Shown here: positions 44,814-57,335 of the stretch, piece after piece
Numbering within the stretch: position 1 is the first letter of the stretch
Layout: the number at the start of each line of letters is the position of its first letter
Assembly (NCBI RefSeq): GCF_036884655.1
Contig: NC_088335.1
Coordinates: 44,262,501 to 44,326,500, forward strand
Direction: 5' to 3'
Source: Musa acuminata AAA Group
Lineage: Eukaryota > Streptophyta > Magnoliopsida > Zingiberales > Musaceae
DNA length: 64,000 nt
Notes under the pieces: model-generated
Told to the model about the DNA's origin: nothing
The model's input: only the letters and a program-made list of their open reading frames with translations
Database searches by the model: none
Position numbers and translations under genes: made by a program

Positions 44814-47684
44814 ATGAACTGCTTCTCTTGCGTGAGTTATCATCACCGCGATGCTCCGAAGCGGGCCGCCGAGGGCAGTGTCGGTTCCTCGTCGTTGCCT
44901 CAGCTCGATGATTCCGAAGGTTCGTGTGAATTCCCTGCTGCGTACGAAGGTTTTTGTTTCAAATTATCTCCTCGGATGGAAATCTTCGTGTTCTTGGTTT
45001 CTTGGTGGTGCAGAATTGGAGAAGATAGCATGTTCTCCGGATGGGGAGAAGAGCTTAGCTCGGAGTTTTACCTTCCGGGAGCTGGCGGCCGCCACTCGAA
45101 ACTTCAAGCCGAAGAACTTGATAGGAGAAGGTGGCTTCGGAAGGGTATTCAAGGGGCACTTGGAATCTGGTCAGGCAAGCAATTCCTCTCCTCCTCCTCC
45201 TCTTCTTCTTGAAGGTTGCTTCCTCGGCAGCACCAAGAAGCTTCGATTTCGATGGCGCATTGATCGCAAACAGGCTTGGCATTTTGACGAATAGGTTGTG
45301 GCAGTCAAGCAGCTCAATAGGAACGGGATGCAGGGCAGCCAAGAATTCCTTGTTGAGTGCCTGATGCTGACAATGCTGCACCACATAAACCTCGTCAGCT
45401 TGATTGGATACTGTGCTGAAGGAGACGAGAGGCTCTTGGTATACGAGTACATGCCGCAGGGTAGCTTGGAACATCACCTATTTGGTATGCTTCTTCCCTA
45501 TCCCTTTAGTTGCTAAACAAGAGCATCTATGTGCTATTTCCAGCAGTTTCGAGTCTTTGTTGAAGTATTTCTGTAAATACCTTATGATTTATCCGCATAA
45601 AAATGTGATACACTTGCCGCGACAAGGTGCTCATGGAAATGCCTGATGTGTGCATCTCAACAAGGATATCAAGATTAGAAGCTTGTTAGATGATGATAAA
45701 TGTTGAAACCAAATCCATAAACTGTTATTTGTTGCCTTTACACGGATAGTAGAGTTGCTACACATCGGTGTATAGATATGCTTATATGCTGAGATTGTAG
45801 AACCCAATCACCTTGGCATCCTTTGCACTTGTTAAGTTCATATTGTATTTCATGTACGTTCCCCAACTGTATCACTTTGACATGTAGCAATGTTAACTTC
45901 ATGATCTGATCCTGATAAGAACCAAGTTGGGTGTTAGCTCTAAGAAAGTCTGACCAAATTCCATGCTTTATTTTAATTCTCAATGTTCATTAGCCACTTA
46001 TTTCCCATATTATCATTTTAGTTCTTTCAATTGAACAATTTCAACCATGTGAATTATGAACCTTATAAGCCAATGTTAATACACATACTGATGGTCATAG
46101 TTTACATATGACATTGTTTTTATATTTGGTGCCATCTTGCTTTTCTTGATTGTCAGGCATTCAACTTATTTGCTTTCTTATGTTGTGAGATCAAATTATA
46201 TTTCTACCTTCATCCGAATAAAATATAATTTCATGTAGCCTTTTGGGTATCATTATTCCAACTGGTTGAAGTTTTAGTTGATTCATCGGGGACATTTTAC
46301 TCATGGGCTTTTCTTCTGTTTCTCCAGATTTGCCTCCTCCTAAAGAGCCACTTGACTGGAATACCCGGATAAAAATTGCTGTTGGTGCCGCAAAAGGGCT
46401 CACATATTTGCATGATGTGGTTAACCCACCTGTCATTTACCGTGACCTAAAATCTTCCAACATACTCTTAGACAATGAGTTCAACCCTAAGCTCTCCGAC
46501 TTTGGTCTAGCAAAACTTGGACCTGTTGGTGACGACACTCATGTTTCGACGAGGGTGATGGGGACATATGGCTACTGTGCTCCAGACTATGCCATGAGTG
46601 GTAAATTGACAGTGAAGTCTGATGTTTATAGCTTTGGTGTCGTTCTACTGGAGCTGATTACTGGACGAAAGGCATTCGACTTTACCAAGAGATTGGGGGA
46701 GCAGAATTTAATCGTATGGGTACGTGTTTACTTGCATAAATACATTTTAACATTTGAATCTGGTTCTTGGTGCCATCTTCTACTTATGATTAATGCTAAT
46801 ACCCAGTTTGGAAAATTGAAGTTTTCAGTGGTTCATGATTCTACTACGCAGTGATTTGAAAGAAATCTTGGTTCTTTTGCTTACAATTTGTTTCATCTTT
46901 ATCGCAATTAGCTAAAATTGATACTGCTCTTGTTTTCTTTTACCCAGCTTTTATGGGATTTGATTCTATATATTCTTAATCGTAAATAGAGACCTCAGTG
47001 TGTTTGTTCTTGTAAAGCATAAAGTTATCATAGTTTCATTGTTGTTTTTCCATCATTCATATTAGTAACAAAGTTGTTTTAGTTTCCACCAAATTTCAAG
47101 ATTATGTAGTCAGTTAAATCTTCTCTGAAATGCTACCGATAGCTTTGTGTCAAATTAGCAATTACATATGGCTTCTAATTAACTACTTGAATACTTAATT
47201 TCTTCCTATACCTGTGAGTTGTCATGTCAGAGATAAAGAAGCCTTTCTTCGATACACTAATGTGATACTTAGACTGCATGTGAAGTTGTACAATTTCTCT
47301 GTTTCTTCGATCGAAATTTTCTTCCTGCTACATTAAAATCTCATTTTTATCGTGCATCAGTTAATATGTTTTTGTCTTCTTTTCCAGTCACGCCCTTTTA
47401 TCAAGGACAGGAGGAAGTTCTCTCAGCTGGCTGACCCATTGCTGCAAGGGCGCTACCCGATCCGTCCCTTCCACCAGCTGGCTATGATCACTGCCATGTG
47501 TCTTCATGATCATCCCCACATCCGACCCACCATGCGTGAGGTGTCGCTCGCGCTTGACCATGTGGCGACGCAGTTGTATGTCTCAGAGACCAGCCAGAGG
47601 ATCCATGACAGTGCAAAACGACTGGCCGAAGGGGAGGACGCCGGAGGTCTTGCTGTGCAAGAGAATGTCAAGAAGGCAAGATGA
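44814..47684 (+). CDS. PBS1-like receptor-like cytoplasmic kinase (RLCK-VII), 381 aa
   Basis: Serine/threonine kinase of the PBL family, which act below surface receptors in immunity and growth at the plasma membrane. Five exons: 44814-44919, 45014-45174, 45295-45484, 46328-46719 and 47388-47684. Kinase motifs: glycine loop [11 protein letters not shown], lysine in [21 protein letters not shown], catalytic [12 protein letters not shown] (the Y-R-D form usual in this family), DFGLAK, activation segment [23 protein letters not shown], and [19 protein letters not shown]. The N-terminus [13 protein letters not shown] has cysteines at 3 and 6, likely for palmitoylation, and lacks the Gly-2 needed for myristoylation. 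Intron 2 (45175-45294) begins GC rather than GT; GC-AG is the only junction that keeps the frame and the VVAVKQL block. Near relatives usually have APEYAMTG where this has APDYAMSG, a mild change. Confidence 0.95.
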
Positions 47685-48760
47685 GCTCAGGGTTATACGC
47701 ATATGTACATAACAAATTTTCAATTTGCTGGATGTGGGTGCAAATCTGAGGACCAGACTGGAACTTGCATCTACAATATATGCATCGAAAGAAGGCAAAC
47801 GCTTGTATATTTCTATGAACAGATTGATTTTGTTTATATGTACTTGTACGTTGGATGGTTGTAATTGTATGTACATGTGCTGATGTTTTTTTTTCATTTT
47901 TGTAAAAAGGGTAGTAAATATATTACCTCAAAATTCTGCCGTCGGCAAACAGCTTGTTCATCAAAACACAAAATTAGCAGAGGCCTTACCAAAAAAACAG
48001 AAAAACTAATTAGCACATACTATTTTTTCTTTTTGTATACATGGCATAATAGTATGCTCCGTAAATCTTTATAAAGAATTTGAGTAAAATCTTGAGATTT
48101 TACTTAAAATCTTTACGACAATCAACTCAGAATCCAATTCGATTAAAAGCTAACTCCTTACTTGATTGCAATTGGAGTATTGAACACCTTGTTTGCTGCA
48201 CATTAGCTCCAATGTTTTGTAGAATTTCTATACATTTTCCTTGGTGGACTTTTGTATCAAATCACTAGATCAATTGTTCAATTAAAACATGTAAATTGGG
48301 ACAGGACGTCTTGAAATCCATTACACAGAGAAAGACAGCATGATAAGATCAAAGTGGCATTGACAGGTAATAGCAACAAAGAGAAATCAGCTCTCACCAT
48401 CCAATAATAGTTGGATCATCAGTACTGTGTAACTCATGACAATTTGGTGCATCAGATCTGTGGGAAATAATAATCTGTTAATTCTCAAAGATGAAGCCTA
48501 ATGATTGATCATAATCTACGGACAAAGCAAGAAATAACCTAAAAACATGGTGGGTGCATCATCAGGCACAGATTGCTGATTTTGGCAACCAAGAACTTGT
48601 TCATTTAAAGATCATACAAATAAAACATCCGATAATAATAAACCTTTACATGTTACTCCTGAGAGACACGTGAATTAAGGTAATCTAAACTAAAGCAGAA
48701 AACAAGTACAAAAATTCCTTAAAACAATATGTTCTCTTACACACTCTAACAAGGAAGTAT
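47685..48760. other. 3' regions of two convergent genes
   Basis: Holds the kinase 3' untranslated region on the left and that of the minus-strand gene on the right. No gene seen between them. Confidence 0.45.
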
Positions 48761-50001
48761 TTATGACTCTGGAGCTCTGCTTGCAAGAGAAAAGGGTGCC
48801 TGACTTGGAGTGGATGCATGATCATTTGAAGGTGTACCCAAAACATTAAGAACTTTCATACGTTGCAACTCCTTGCCTGAAAAAAAAAGAAAGTATAAAG
48901 TATGTCGTAGTTAGTCATGAGAATTACATCACACCCTCAAATATCAAGAACAAATTACAGCATACATATTAAGATTAATGATTTGGCTTTTTTCATATTT
49001 TTTTTACCAAAGTTAAAGCAGTTTATATTGGAAATGTTGACAAATTAGCACCATAAACAAGCGTTCTAAGAAACATCTGGATTACCTTCCTCCAACAACA
49101 GATGTATTGCTCTTTTCTCCAGTTCCACAGCATGCCTACTTCGGCCAACGGCAGATAGAGATCGAAGCACTGATACCATTAATAGGTCATATAAGAAGCT
49201 TAAAATATAGTGAATTTATCAGATGTATTGCAGTACAGAATAATGAACATTTAGTTGGGATATTATGACGTTGTATTGCGGTATAGCATAATCTAAATGC
49301 AACTTACTTTGTATATAATCTTCCTGGTTTGCCTGATCACAGGTCTTTAGGAACATCTGCAGCCTAAGGAACCTGTCTTTCCAACCTTCATTATTCACTT
49401 TGTGAGGGTCAGCAGTGAAAGAACACCCAGCAGCAGACACTGAATCTAGTGGTTCTGGACCTGTTAATCTAGAGATGGGTTTCCCATGAACATGGGGAAA
49501 TGATAGTCCCACAGATGAGGCAGCCAAGGAAGTAACTGCATCAGAAACATGTGATGGATAACTCGCCTTAGCTTCCTGAATCAAATTTTTCGGCATATTT
49601 GGTATTTTTGTGCAGTTGTTGCTAAGCTTCCTTGATTCTGGAGATTCAGCATGATTGATATTGACAAAATCACCCATCTTGCCTTGTTCTGTTTCGAGCT
49701 TTCTACGAGTATAAACAATATTTGCAAGTGGAGAAATTTTCCCTTGGGGCTGATAACTGGAAGGACTGGGTGGAGCATCAGGTTGCTGCCTCTTAATCCC
49801 AGCCACCTTCCTAGAATCGGGGGTGAGTTGCTTCACAGACTCTTTGGGAAGAGACTTTATAGGTGGCTTGTTGTTAATATTCCTAGATTCATTAGGCAAC
49901 TCCCTTAAAGCCACTTTCTTAACAAAAAGAGGATGATGTTTGTCACCTGAAGGCATGACACTTCTAGTAACCAATCTCTTTTCACTATATTTATCGATCA
50001 T
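48761..50001 (-). CDS. Uncharacterised plant protein, 297 aa, with conserved helical C-terminus
   Basis: Three coding exons: 49308-50001, 49086-49169 and 48761-48876, in phase, 894 bases with stop. The long first exon is hydrophilic, rich in S, P, K and N, and probably disordered (KHHPLFVKKVALRELPNESR, SRKVAGIKRQQPDAPPSPSS, PLANIVYTRRKLETEQGKMG). The end of exon 1 and exons 2-3 form a charged helical block: WKDRFLRLQMFLKTCDQ, QEDYIQMLRSLS, RSRHAVELEKRAIHLLLEEG, KELQRMKVLNVLG. I recognise this as a plant-conserved pattern but cannot name the family. The start is taken at ATG 49999-50001 because the frame is closed by TGA just above GTG 50028; an upstream exon ending in A joined at 50027 would instead give a start nine codons earlier. 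A 5' exon near 56160-56230 and a ~6-kb intron are inferred. Confidence 0.78.
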
Positions 50002-52882
50002 TAATAACTTCCATAAGGGATGCCCCACTCACTCAGTATATGCAAAACCTAATGGGAATACAGGAACAAAGAGACTGAACATTAGAAAACAAACCAAACA
50101 AACATCCATCAGTAAATAAAGGATAACTCAAGGGCCAGATTAAAAAATGCCTCAAACAGCTTTTAGATCAACATGCTTGGTTATTTCAAGATATAAAATG
50201 CCTCTAAACAACTCTGGTCATGGCAGAATTCAACATAACTGAATATTTCATATAGATAATCATACTATACAAAAAAAGAAACAATAAAATTGAAGACTGA
50301 TATTGAATGCTTTGAGCAAAAAATACATATTCATGGTTTCTTGCCTAAGGATTAGATTAGAACACCAGATTGAGCTACTCTATCAATTCTAATGACACAT
50401 ATGCGCTTAAATGCAAGGAACCTGCATCAAAGAGAGCTATCTGAAATGAAGTGTACCTTTTGTTCTAGGCACCAGCTGCCAGTAGCTGAACAAACGAACC
50501 ATATACTAATAAGTGTCAAATCATATGCAAAGTTCCGTTCCATGCTGAATTTATTTTAAACTTCAAGTGTTCTAACCCGAGTACAAGGGACAAGTGGACG
50601 ACTGATGACCTTACATGTTTGGCCACAGGAAATGGCCTGCTGACAATGTTCGTATGGCCAATGACATCGAGGACTAGCTAGCTACTGCTTGCTAGGTAAG
50701 CATATGCATGTGCAGTAGACTTTGTGGTCAAATACAACAACAACTGTTGCTTGCCTGACTGGTGATTGTAGCAGATGTTGTTGCTAGTTTGACCAGCACT
50801 TGCAGTAGCTTCTATTGCTTGCCTGGCAACAGCACTGCTACCACTAGCTTAGATGGCAACTATAGGAACAATGATTATGATTATTGATTACAAACTTAAT
50901 CTATTGCCTGCCTGGAAACAGCACTGCTACTAATTGCTTGGAGGACAACTATAGCAAGTTAGCAACAATAATGATGATGATGATAAACTAATCTAAGCAC
51001 CATGAATCTGTGCAAAATTTGGAAACCAGTTTCTACAATTTTCCAAAGCTTATACAAAATTGAAAATTAGAAAACAAGTTTTTCAAGTTCATTTTCAAAT
51101 AGAGAACATGTTCTTAGTATCATTCAGTTTTCTTGCATTTAAAAAAAAGGAGTTTTTTTTATAATTAAGCACTACTTAGTTACCCGGGCTCATATTTTGC
51201 TTTTGTAAAATTTTGACTTCATTTCACGCAATTGATTATGATGTAGGCATATCAGATAACAGATTAGATGGGAATGAAATTAATCGCATTGATGCCACAA
51301 GGACAGTCAACATTATCTTGAAAATGTTCACAGCATTCAGTCTATTTACATCTTGGATTAAGATTCTAAGAGTTAAGTTGTTAACCATGTGTTGGGTCTT
51401 CAAGTGATAGATATCACAGGTGGAATTCAGATCATGTCCATCCTCCCTCAACCATTTGGAACAGCTGCAACTAGTATAGGTTTAGGCCTTACAGCATTTA
51501 ATCTATAAAAAATATCTTACATTGTCTTAATATGATGTTTTTCATTATCAAGGATGCCAGCCTCACTAGAATAGGTTTAGCCCTTGATAGGTGCTTGAGC
51601 ATTGACTATAGCATCTCTGGTCGTAAATGCTTAGAAGCCTGGTTAGACGTCTGTACAACACAGAATGATTCCCATAAGGAAAAATTACAATCAATTTTCC
51701 CAATAAAATAGGCTAAACACATACATGGACAAAGTTTGGAGCATCATGCATGTTCATCTTTATGGACAAAGCTTGTGAGTATAACATATGCACTTTCTGT
51801 TGAGATTTGCTGGTCCAACTTTTAATAAATAAAAGGAACTGCTCATCACTCCTAAAAAAAAGGAAAAGACAAAGAAATGTAGCACCACTAAAGATGAAAT
51901 TTTCAAAGTTCTGTAAACCAAGATAAAATAACATGAAAATATCATGCATGTTCATCTTTATAATAGCTTATATATTCTAGACAAGGTTATCATGTGATAA
52001 CAACATCGCAGTGGTGCTGTGTAATTGAAAAGAATTCTATGCCTAAAAAAATGTGGATGTGAGTGTGACAGCATATTTTTCTCTCTTTAAGCTCTTAATG
52101 TATGCCCAATTCATCAAGTTGAGATCGATACTATGGGGCCAAGAAGATTCTGTATAAAGCACAAACTAAACTGATCCTTCAACCAGATTGCAACTCATGT
52201 AATGGGCAGGCAAATGGATCAAATTACAAGATTTTCAGGTATGAAATTGGGATTTGTAAAACTGGAATTAATTGGTCCCGCCAATAACCAACAAAAGATT
52301 AAAGGAAAAATGTCTCAGGCTACAAGCTAAGATGTGAGCAAAACTGATAATAAAATAACCTAACCTTGGCCCATCAAGTGACTGACTGGGGATAAATCAT
52401 GTATATCAGCTACTTCACTAATGTCGTCTCAGCTTCAGGCCTTCAAACGTATTGACCAAATTTCACCTGTATAAATATAAATCTTAAGGCTCACTATTTG
52501 ATTGTGGTGTGCAAGATGGAAATGTTATTCTTGCATTCATTCAACCATTCAAAAGTAATACATAGATGCAAGACAATACACACCCGCTATTTCAGTCCAT
52601 GTTCTAAAGTTGGAAGCCTACACTTCACTCATGGCCTATGCTACTACGAGCAAGTGAATTAAAATAAATATTGTTTTTTCCAAAGTGAACTAAAATAAAG
52701 ATTATGAGTAGCTTACATAATAATAGAATAAAACAATGTACTATTTACTCAATTCTAATCTCAATTATAAATCAAGACTGAACTTTATTTTAGATTAATT
52801 GCATTTTCACAAGCAAATCAACTATAGAGCTACATCGGACAACTGAACATAATCTAAAAGCTATATCCTAATACTTATCATT

Positions 52883-53992
52883 GTCATATCCAGTGATTGC
52901 AAAAGGCGCTCGGGCGCTCGCCTAGGCGCTCGGGCGCTCGCCTAGGCGCTCGGGCGAGGTGAGGCAAGGCCCGAGCGCCTCACTAATGTCCCAGGTGACG
53001 CGCTTCAAACAGGCGCCGCCTGGGCGCTCGCCCGAGCCCAGGCGCTGGGCGCTTCGGGCGAGCGCCTGGGTAAACCAAGGCGACCGAACCAAAATTTTAG
53101 GTCTGGTTCGGTCCTGGTTCGATTATTAGTTGGTTCAATCGAACCAACTAAACCGATATAACCCCAACCCTAACCCTAACCCTAACCCAACACTAACCTG
53201 CTGCCGCTGCCGCTCTCGATCCCGATCCCGATCCCGATCGCGATCTCGTCGCTCGCTACCGCTGCTCCCGCTGCCGCTGCTCGCCGCTGTCGCTGCTCGC
53301 GCCTCCCGCGAGCCCTCCCGCGAGCCTTCCCGCTACTCGCGCCTCCCGCGAGCCCTCTCGCTGCTCGCACCTCCTGCGAGCCCTCCCGCGAGCCCTCCCG
53401 CGAGCCTTCCCGCTACTCGCGCCTCCCGCGAGCCCTCTCGCTGCTCGCACCTCCTGCGAGCCCTCCCGCGAGCCCTCCTGCTGCTCGCACCTCCTGCGAG
53501 CCCTCTCGTTGCTCGCGTCTCCTGCGAGCCTTCCCGCTGCTCGTGCCTCCCTCGAGCCCTCCCGCTACTCACGCCTCCCACGAGCCCTCCCGCTGCTCGT
53601 GCCTCCCGCGAGCCCTCTCGCCTCCTGCGAGCCCTCCCGCGAGCCTTCCCGCCGCTCGCGCCTCCCTCGAGGCCTCCCGCTGCTCATACCTTTCGCTCCC
53701 TTTCCCTTTCCCGCTGCCGCCGCTCGCCGCTGCTGCTGCCGCTGCTGCCGCCGCCGCTGCTTCCTCGTTTCTCCGTCAGCAGGTTTATACTGTTAATGTG
53801 ATTATATTTATTAATTATATTATATATTTTTATATTTTTATTTAAAATTTTAAATAATTATATTTATTAATTATATTTTATATTTTTATATTTTAGCGCC
53901 TCGCTTCGCTCGGGCGAGCGCCTAGCGCCTCGGGCATTTTTGGACCTTGGCACCTTTTGGCGCCTAGCGCTTTTTAAATCACTGGTCATATC
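52883..53992. mobile_element. Non-autonomous hAT-like element with GC-rich hairpin satellite
   Basis: The 1094-bp element at 52891-53984 lies between perfect 8-bp repeats GTCATATC (52883-52890 and 53985-53992). The left end CAGTGATTGCAAAAGGCGCT and the right end read in reverse CAGTGATTTAAAAAGCGCTA are terminal inverted repeats with the CAGTG start typical of hAT ends. The sub-terminal zones are full of GGCGCTCGGGCGCTCGCCTA-type words. The middle (about 53270-53690) is a tandem satellite. No transposase is present; long Arg/Ser/Pro-rich frames inside are repeat translations. Confidence 0.9.
53270..53690. repeat. ~27-bp GC-rich tandem satellite inside hAT-like element
   Basis: About fifteen variants of GCTCGCGCCTCCCGCGAGCC plus CTCCC with lengths near 27 and higher-order blocks of about 66 bases. 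Each unit contains the perfect stem GCTCGCG/CGCGAGC around CCTCC, so single strands could form a string of hairpins. CpG content is very high against AT-rich surroundings. Confidence 0.9.
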
Positions 53993-56243
53993 AAAATTTA
54001 AAATTAATAGCATTTCACCAACTATCAGCTAAGAATAACAAAGGTGTCTTTGTTTACCTACTTTGCCTAGGAATGAGGATGTCCAGGGAAAGCCAACTAC
54101 AGCCTGGTTAAAGGAAAGGTCACTGAGAAAATAGAGGTAAAAGAAATACTGTATGTTTATTCCATCATTGACCAAGTATATGGTGAAAAACATTAGGCAA
54201 CTAATATTGGAACAAAGATGCATTAATAATGGCTTTAAATTACTTGTTATTGAAAATAACTTAACGAATAGATGCAACAGCAGCCTTCTGACTGAACATA
54301 TGAATCTGTATTGTTACAAATTTGCGACTTATTGTACGTAACTATAATACACAGACGTTGGCAGCTAGTGGCCTTTACTGGTGATTCCCAAAGTCTTCTA
54401 TAAAATAGAGGACATTACATATAGAATCAATGATACCAGATGGTGTTTATGCTCATGCTTAGCTTGAATTGCATAGCTATGGCCAACCATAGGTTACAGC
54501 AATCAAAGAAGTTATGCTTTGTCTCACTTAACCTGGCCATATGAATCATCTGTATCTAATCTATCAAGTTCAGATAGACTTCCACTTAATTCTTTTTTTT
54601 GTTCTATGTTCCTAGATTCATCCTTCTAGTAACTGATCAACACAATTTTCACCATGTTTCTGAAATCTTGGAATTGGCCAATTTTCAGAACATTCAAAAT
54701 GTGCTATCTTTAACCTTTGGAGTTAATTATCCCCTTTCAAGACAGCCATTACCAGGCTTTATATGCCAGCCCTTAAAGAACATTAACCTTGACAAAATTG
54801 CAACAGTTGAAGAAAGTTGTAACTTCTATATTTTTAATGCATTTTGCAACCCACGGATTAAAATACCAAGTGGTACCGACCATAAAGGGCAGTACTTAAT
54901 GGTCTAGCATGCAACGTGTGTCGAACAGCTGATTAGATGATGTTTGGAAACTTAGTAGAATATGATGACAATTTATTAGTAGTAATACATGTAACTATGA
55001 AATGCAATAGCAACCATAGCCAATCACAATTAAAAAGTTTTAGTCCAAAAAAGGTAATGCAGGCATGCACCAGAACTAAGATCCAACAACAAAGGCCCAA
55101 AAAATAATAGTTGACCTACAAAACAGAAGATTGGTAAGAAAAATTATACATTTGCTACATGGATTTTAATGCTGGTCCAATATTGGTTTTGATAAGCTAT
55201 CAGACCAGCATGATACTAATATAGTAGGTAAAATACGAACTTGTAATATGCAGTATCACAGAAAATAATAATAATAATGGTGTGTAGGAGCAATACAAAA
55301 CTATACATACCATAGCCAGTATTTGATCATAACAATAAAACCATGTACTGATCTTCCAATCATTTTTATGTTATATTTTTAAAAAATTGGATTTCTTAAA
55401 CAACCTCATATTTGTTTCTAGACAGAGATCCATAATCCAATAAAAGATAAAGAACAAAGCAGCATGCTTCAAACCGTGAAATAATCTTATTGCTTGTACA
55501 GTCCCACTTCTCCCAAATTCCTAATCTTATTGCTTGTTGTTTCATATATCTTCAGTTTACTACTTCACCATTCACAAACTGTTTGCATTAGTGACGCAGA
55601 ACAAATATGAAATACTAACCGTACTCACCCTAAGCAAACAGGAACCTCACACACTACTTACCCCATACATCCACAATGTGGAACCTATAAAAATCAAGGC
55701 CTTGCTACCTGTTATGTTCCCATAGATCGCAAATTCTTGAGAACTAGTAATGAAGTAATACCCCAAAGAATATTAACTTCGACATGAAATGTGAATACCT
55801 AAACCAAGAAAACTATGATTTTTACAGGAATCGACGACATGAAACATCCCTACTTCAAACAAAATCTCAAAAACACGAAGCATTCAGATCTTGCAGCGAG
55901 AAGATATAACATACCAATAAGCAAAGTAACTTCGGTCGGCGATGTCGAGATATAAACCAAGAAAACTAAGATCTTTACAAGAACCGAGAGCACGAGACAC
56001 ATTTAGTTCAAATCAGCGACACCGGGGTTCTTAAATAGGATCGAGAATTTAATGAACAGTTATTTTCCAACAAACCTTCAGTTAGAACAGGAATCGAATC
56101 AATATCAGGAGAAGGTAATCAAATGAAAGCAAAAAGAAATCGGCATCGACAGAGGCCTCGATCGAACTACCCGTACCTCAATGGGACTTCATCGCGGGCT
56201 CGACCTGAGTAAGAGAGAGAGTGTGTGAGAGGGAGGGATCCTT

Positions 56244-56430
56244 TTAGGGTTAGTAGAAAGTTTCGATGTTTGGGCGGGACAACGCTAGTATGTTAGTGAA
56301 CGAGATCATAGAAGTTATCGTGCGAGCGTGAAATCTGCCGTTCATTTGAATGCCTAAGGATGCATGATGACGTTTCAAAATCTGAACCGTCAAATTGGAA
56401 AGGAAGGCGGGAATTTGAACGGCTGATGTT
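56244..56430 (-). promoter_or_regulatory. Promoter of the 297-aa protein gene, with E2F-like and MSA-core motifs
   Basis: Contains TTTGGGCGGGAC (56269-56280) and GGCGGGAA (56406-56413; in reverse TTCCCGCC, fitting the plant E2F consensus WTTSSCSS with the next base), plus AACGG cores of mitosis-specific activator elements on both strands (56418-56422; 56338-56342 in reverse). A second copy lies at 63434-63614. Cell-cycle regulation is an inference from motifs. Confidence 0.45.
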
Positions 56431-57335
56431 ACTTACGCAAATATATCAATATGCGGATAGAAAGAATATGCATTGCTTGGAAGGTGTGATTTCAAAAAAC
56501 CGAAACCAAAATTCAACCCTTACTCTATGAAATCTTACCCAATCACACGGTAGCTCCGATAGGGTATCGCAAGTAGACAATTATAAAGAATATAATGATG
56601 TCAAATATCTAAATATCTAAAGTTGATTAAAACAGTAAAAATTTTAACTTTAAAAAATATAAATATTTAAATTAGCAAGTACTATAAGCATGACTATATC
56701 ATAATTCAGAACATTTAATTATCAGATATGAATTATCACAATCTATTATCACAATCAGTTTAAACTCTTAAATTAGTAAAAATACATTTATGGCTTGATG
56801 TTTTTATTAAAGTTAAAGAGATCTAACATACTTTGGGTTCATACCATAGTATGTTCCCATGTTATTATTATTAGTCTTATTTGACTTAATAAAAATTCAA
56901 ATAACTTGATAGGTCTAAAATTAAATTACCCAAAATGTACATCTCAAATAATATAATAAACTTGTTTAATCTTAAATATTAATTATATTGATCCTTCCAT
57001 TTTATATAATTATAGTCTTATATAGAATCACTTTCATCATTCTCACAGATAACATTATTTGATTTGTACACCTAGTAGTCTCTTAAATGAAAGTAAGGAT
57101 TAAGAGAAAGACACATGCTAACAACTAACAGTAAAATAAATAATTAATTCTAACTAAATTATAATAATGACATTTGCAAATGATAAAGATTTTAGAGCAG
57201 CTAGTAAAGTTGAGTTGACTGTCATAAATTGAAAGTGTTTCAGAGTGTCAAAAGAGATCAGACCGTCATTCTCCTATTTCCTCTTACTAAAGAGATCAGA
57301 CCATCATTCTCCTGTTTCCTCCTACTAAGATGGCA
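56425..57335 (+). repeat. Arm repeat, copy A (direct)
   Basis: 911 bases starting GATGTTACTTA and ending CCTACTAAGATGGCA. Aligns, inverted, with 62349-63414 over most of its length; it carries an extra ~40-bp tandem copy of AGAGATCAGACCATCATTCT near 57270-57310 and lacks about 250 bases present in the other copies near its start. Confidence 0.85.

Larger units (their letters stand above)
50028..56230 (-). other. Inferred 5' untranslated intron and first exon of the 297-aa protein gene
   Basis: No coding frame of note apart from the low-complexity frames in the hAT insertion. Near 56170 the minus strand reads ATGAAGTCCCATTGAG followed by GTACGG, a plausible donor closing a non-coding first exon; it would contain a five-codon upstream frame ending in TGA. 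A GA/GT-rich leader (56205-56235) precedes it. The exon is inferred from promoter-like sequence beyond it, not proven. Confidence 0.4.

Noticed and set aside
44423..45212. Long open frames (162 and 237 residues) overlapping the kinase 5' end
   Set aside because: They read through the leader, intron 1 and exon 2 in wrong frames; the kinase frame with spliced exons explains the region.
53160..53190. Possible chromosome-end telomere repeat
   Set aside because: Only four units, inside a transposon, and of the wrong type for most plants; not a telomere.
53130..53801. Open frame of 223 residues rich in Arg, Ser and Pro
   Set aside because: It lies wholly in the hAT-like element and translates the 27-bp satellite; other frames on both strands are equally open.
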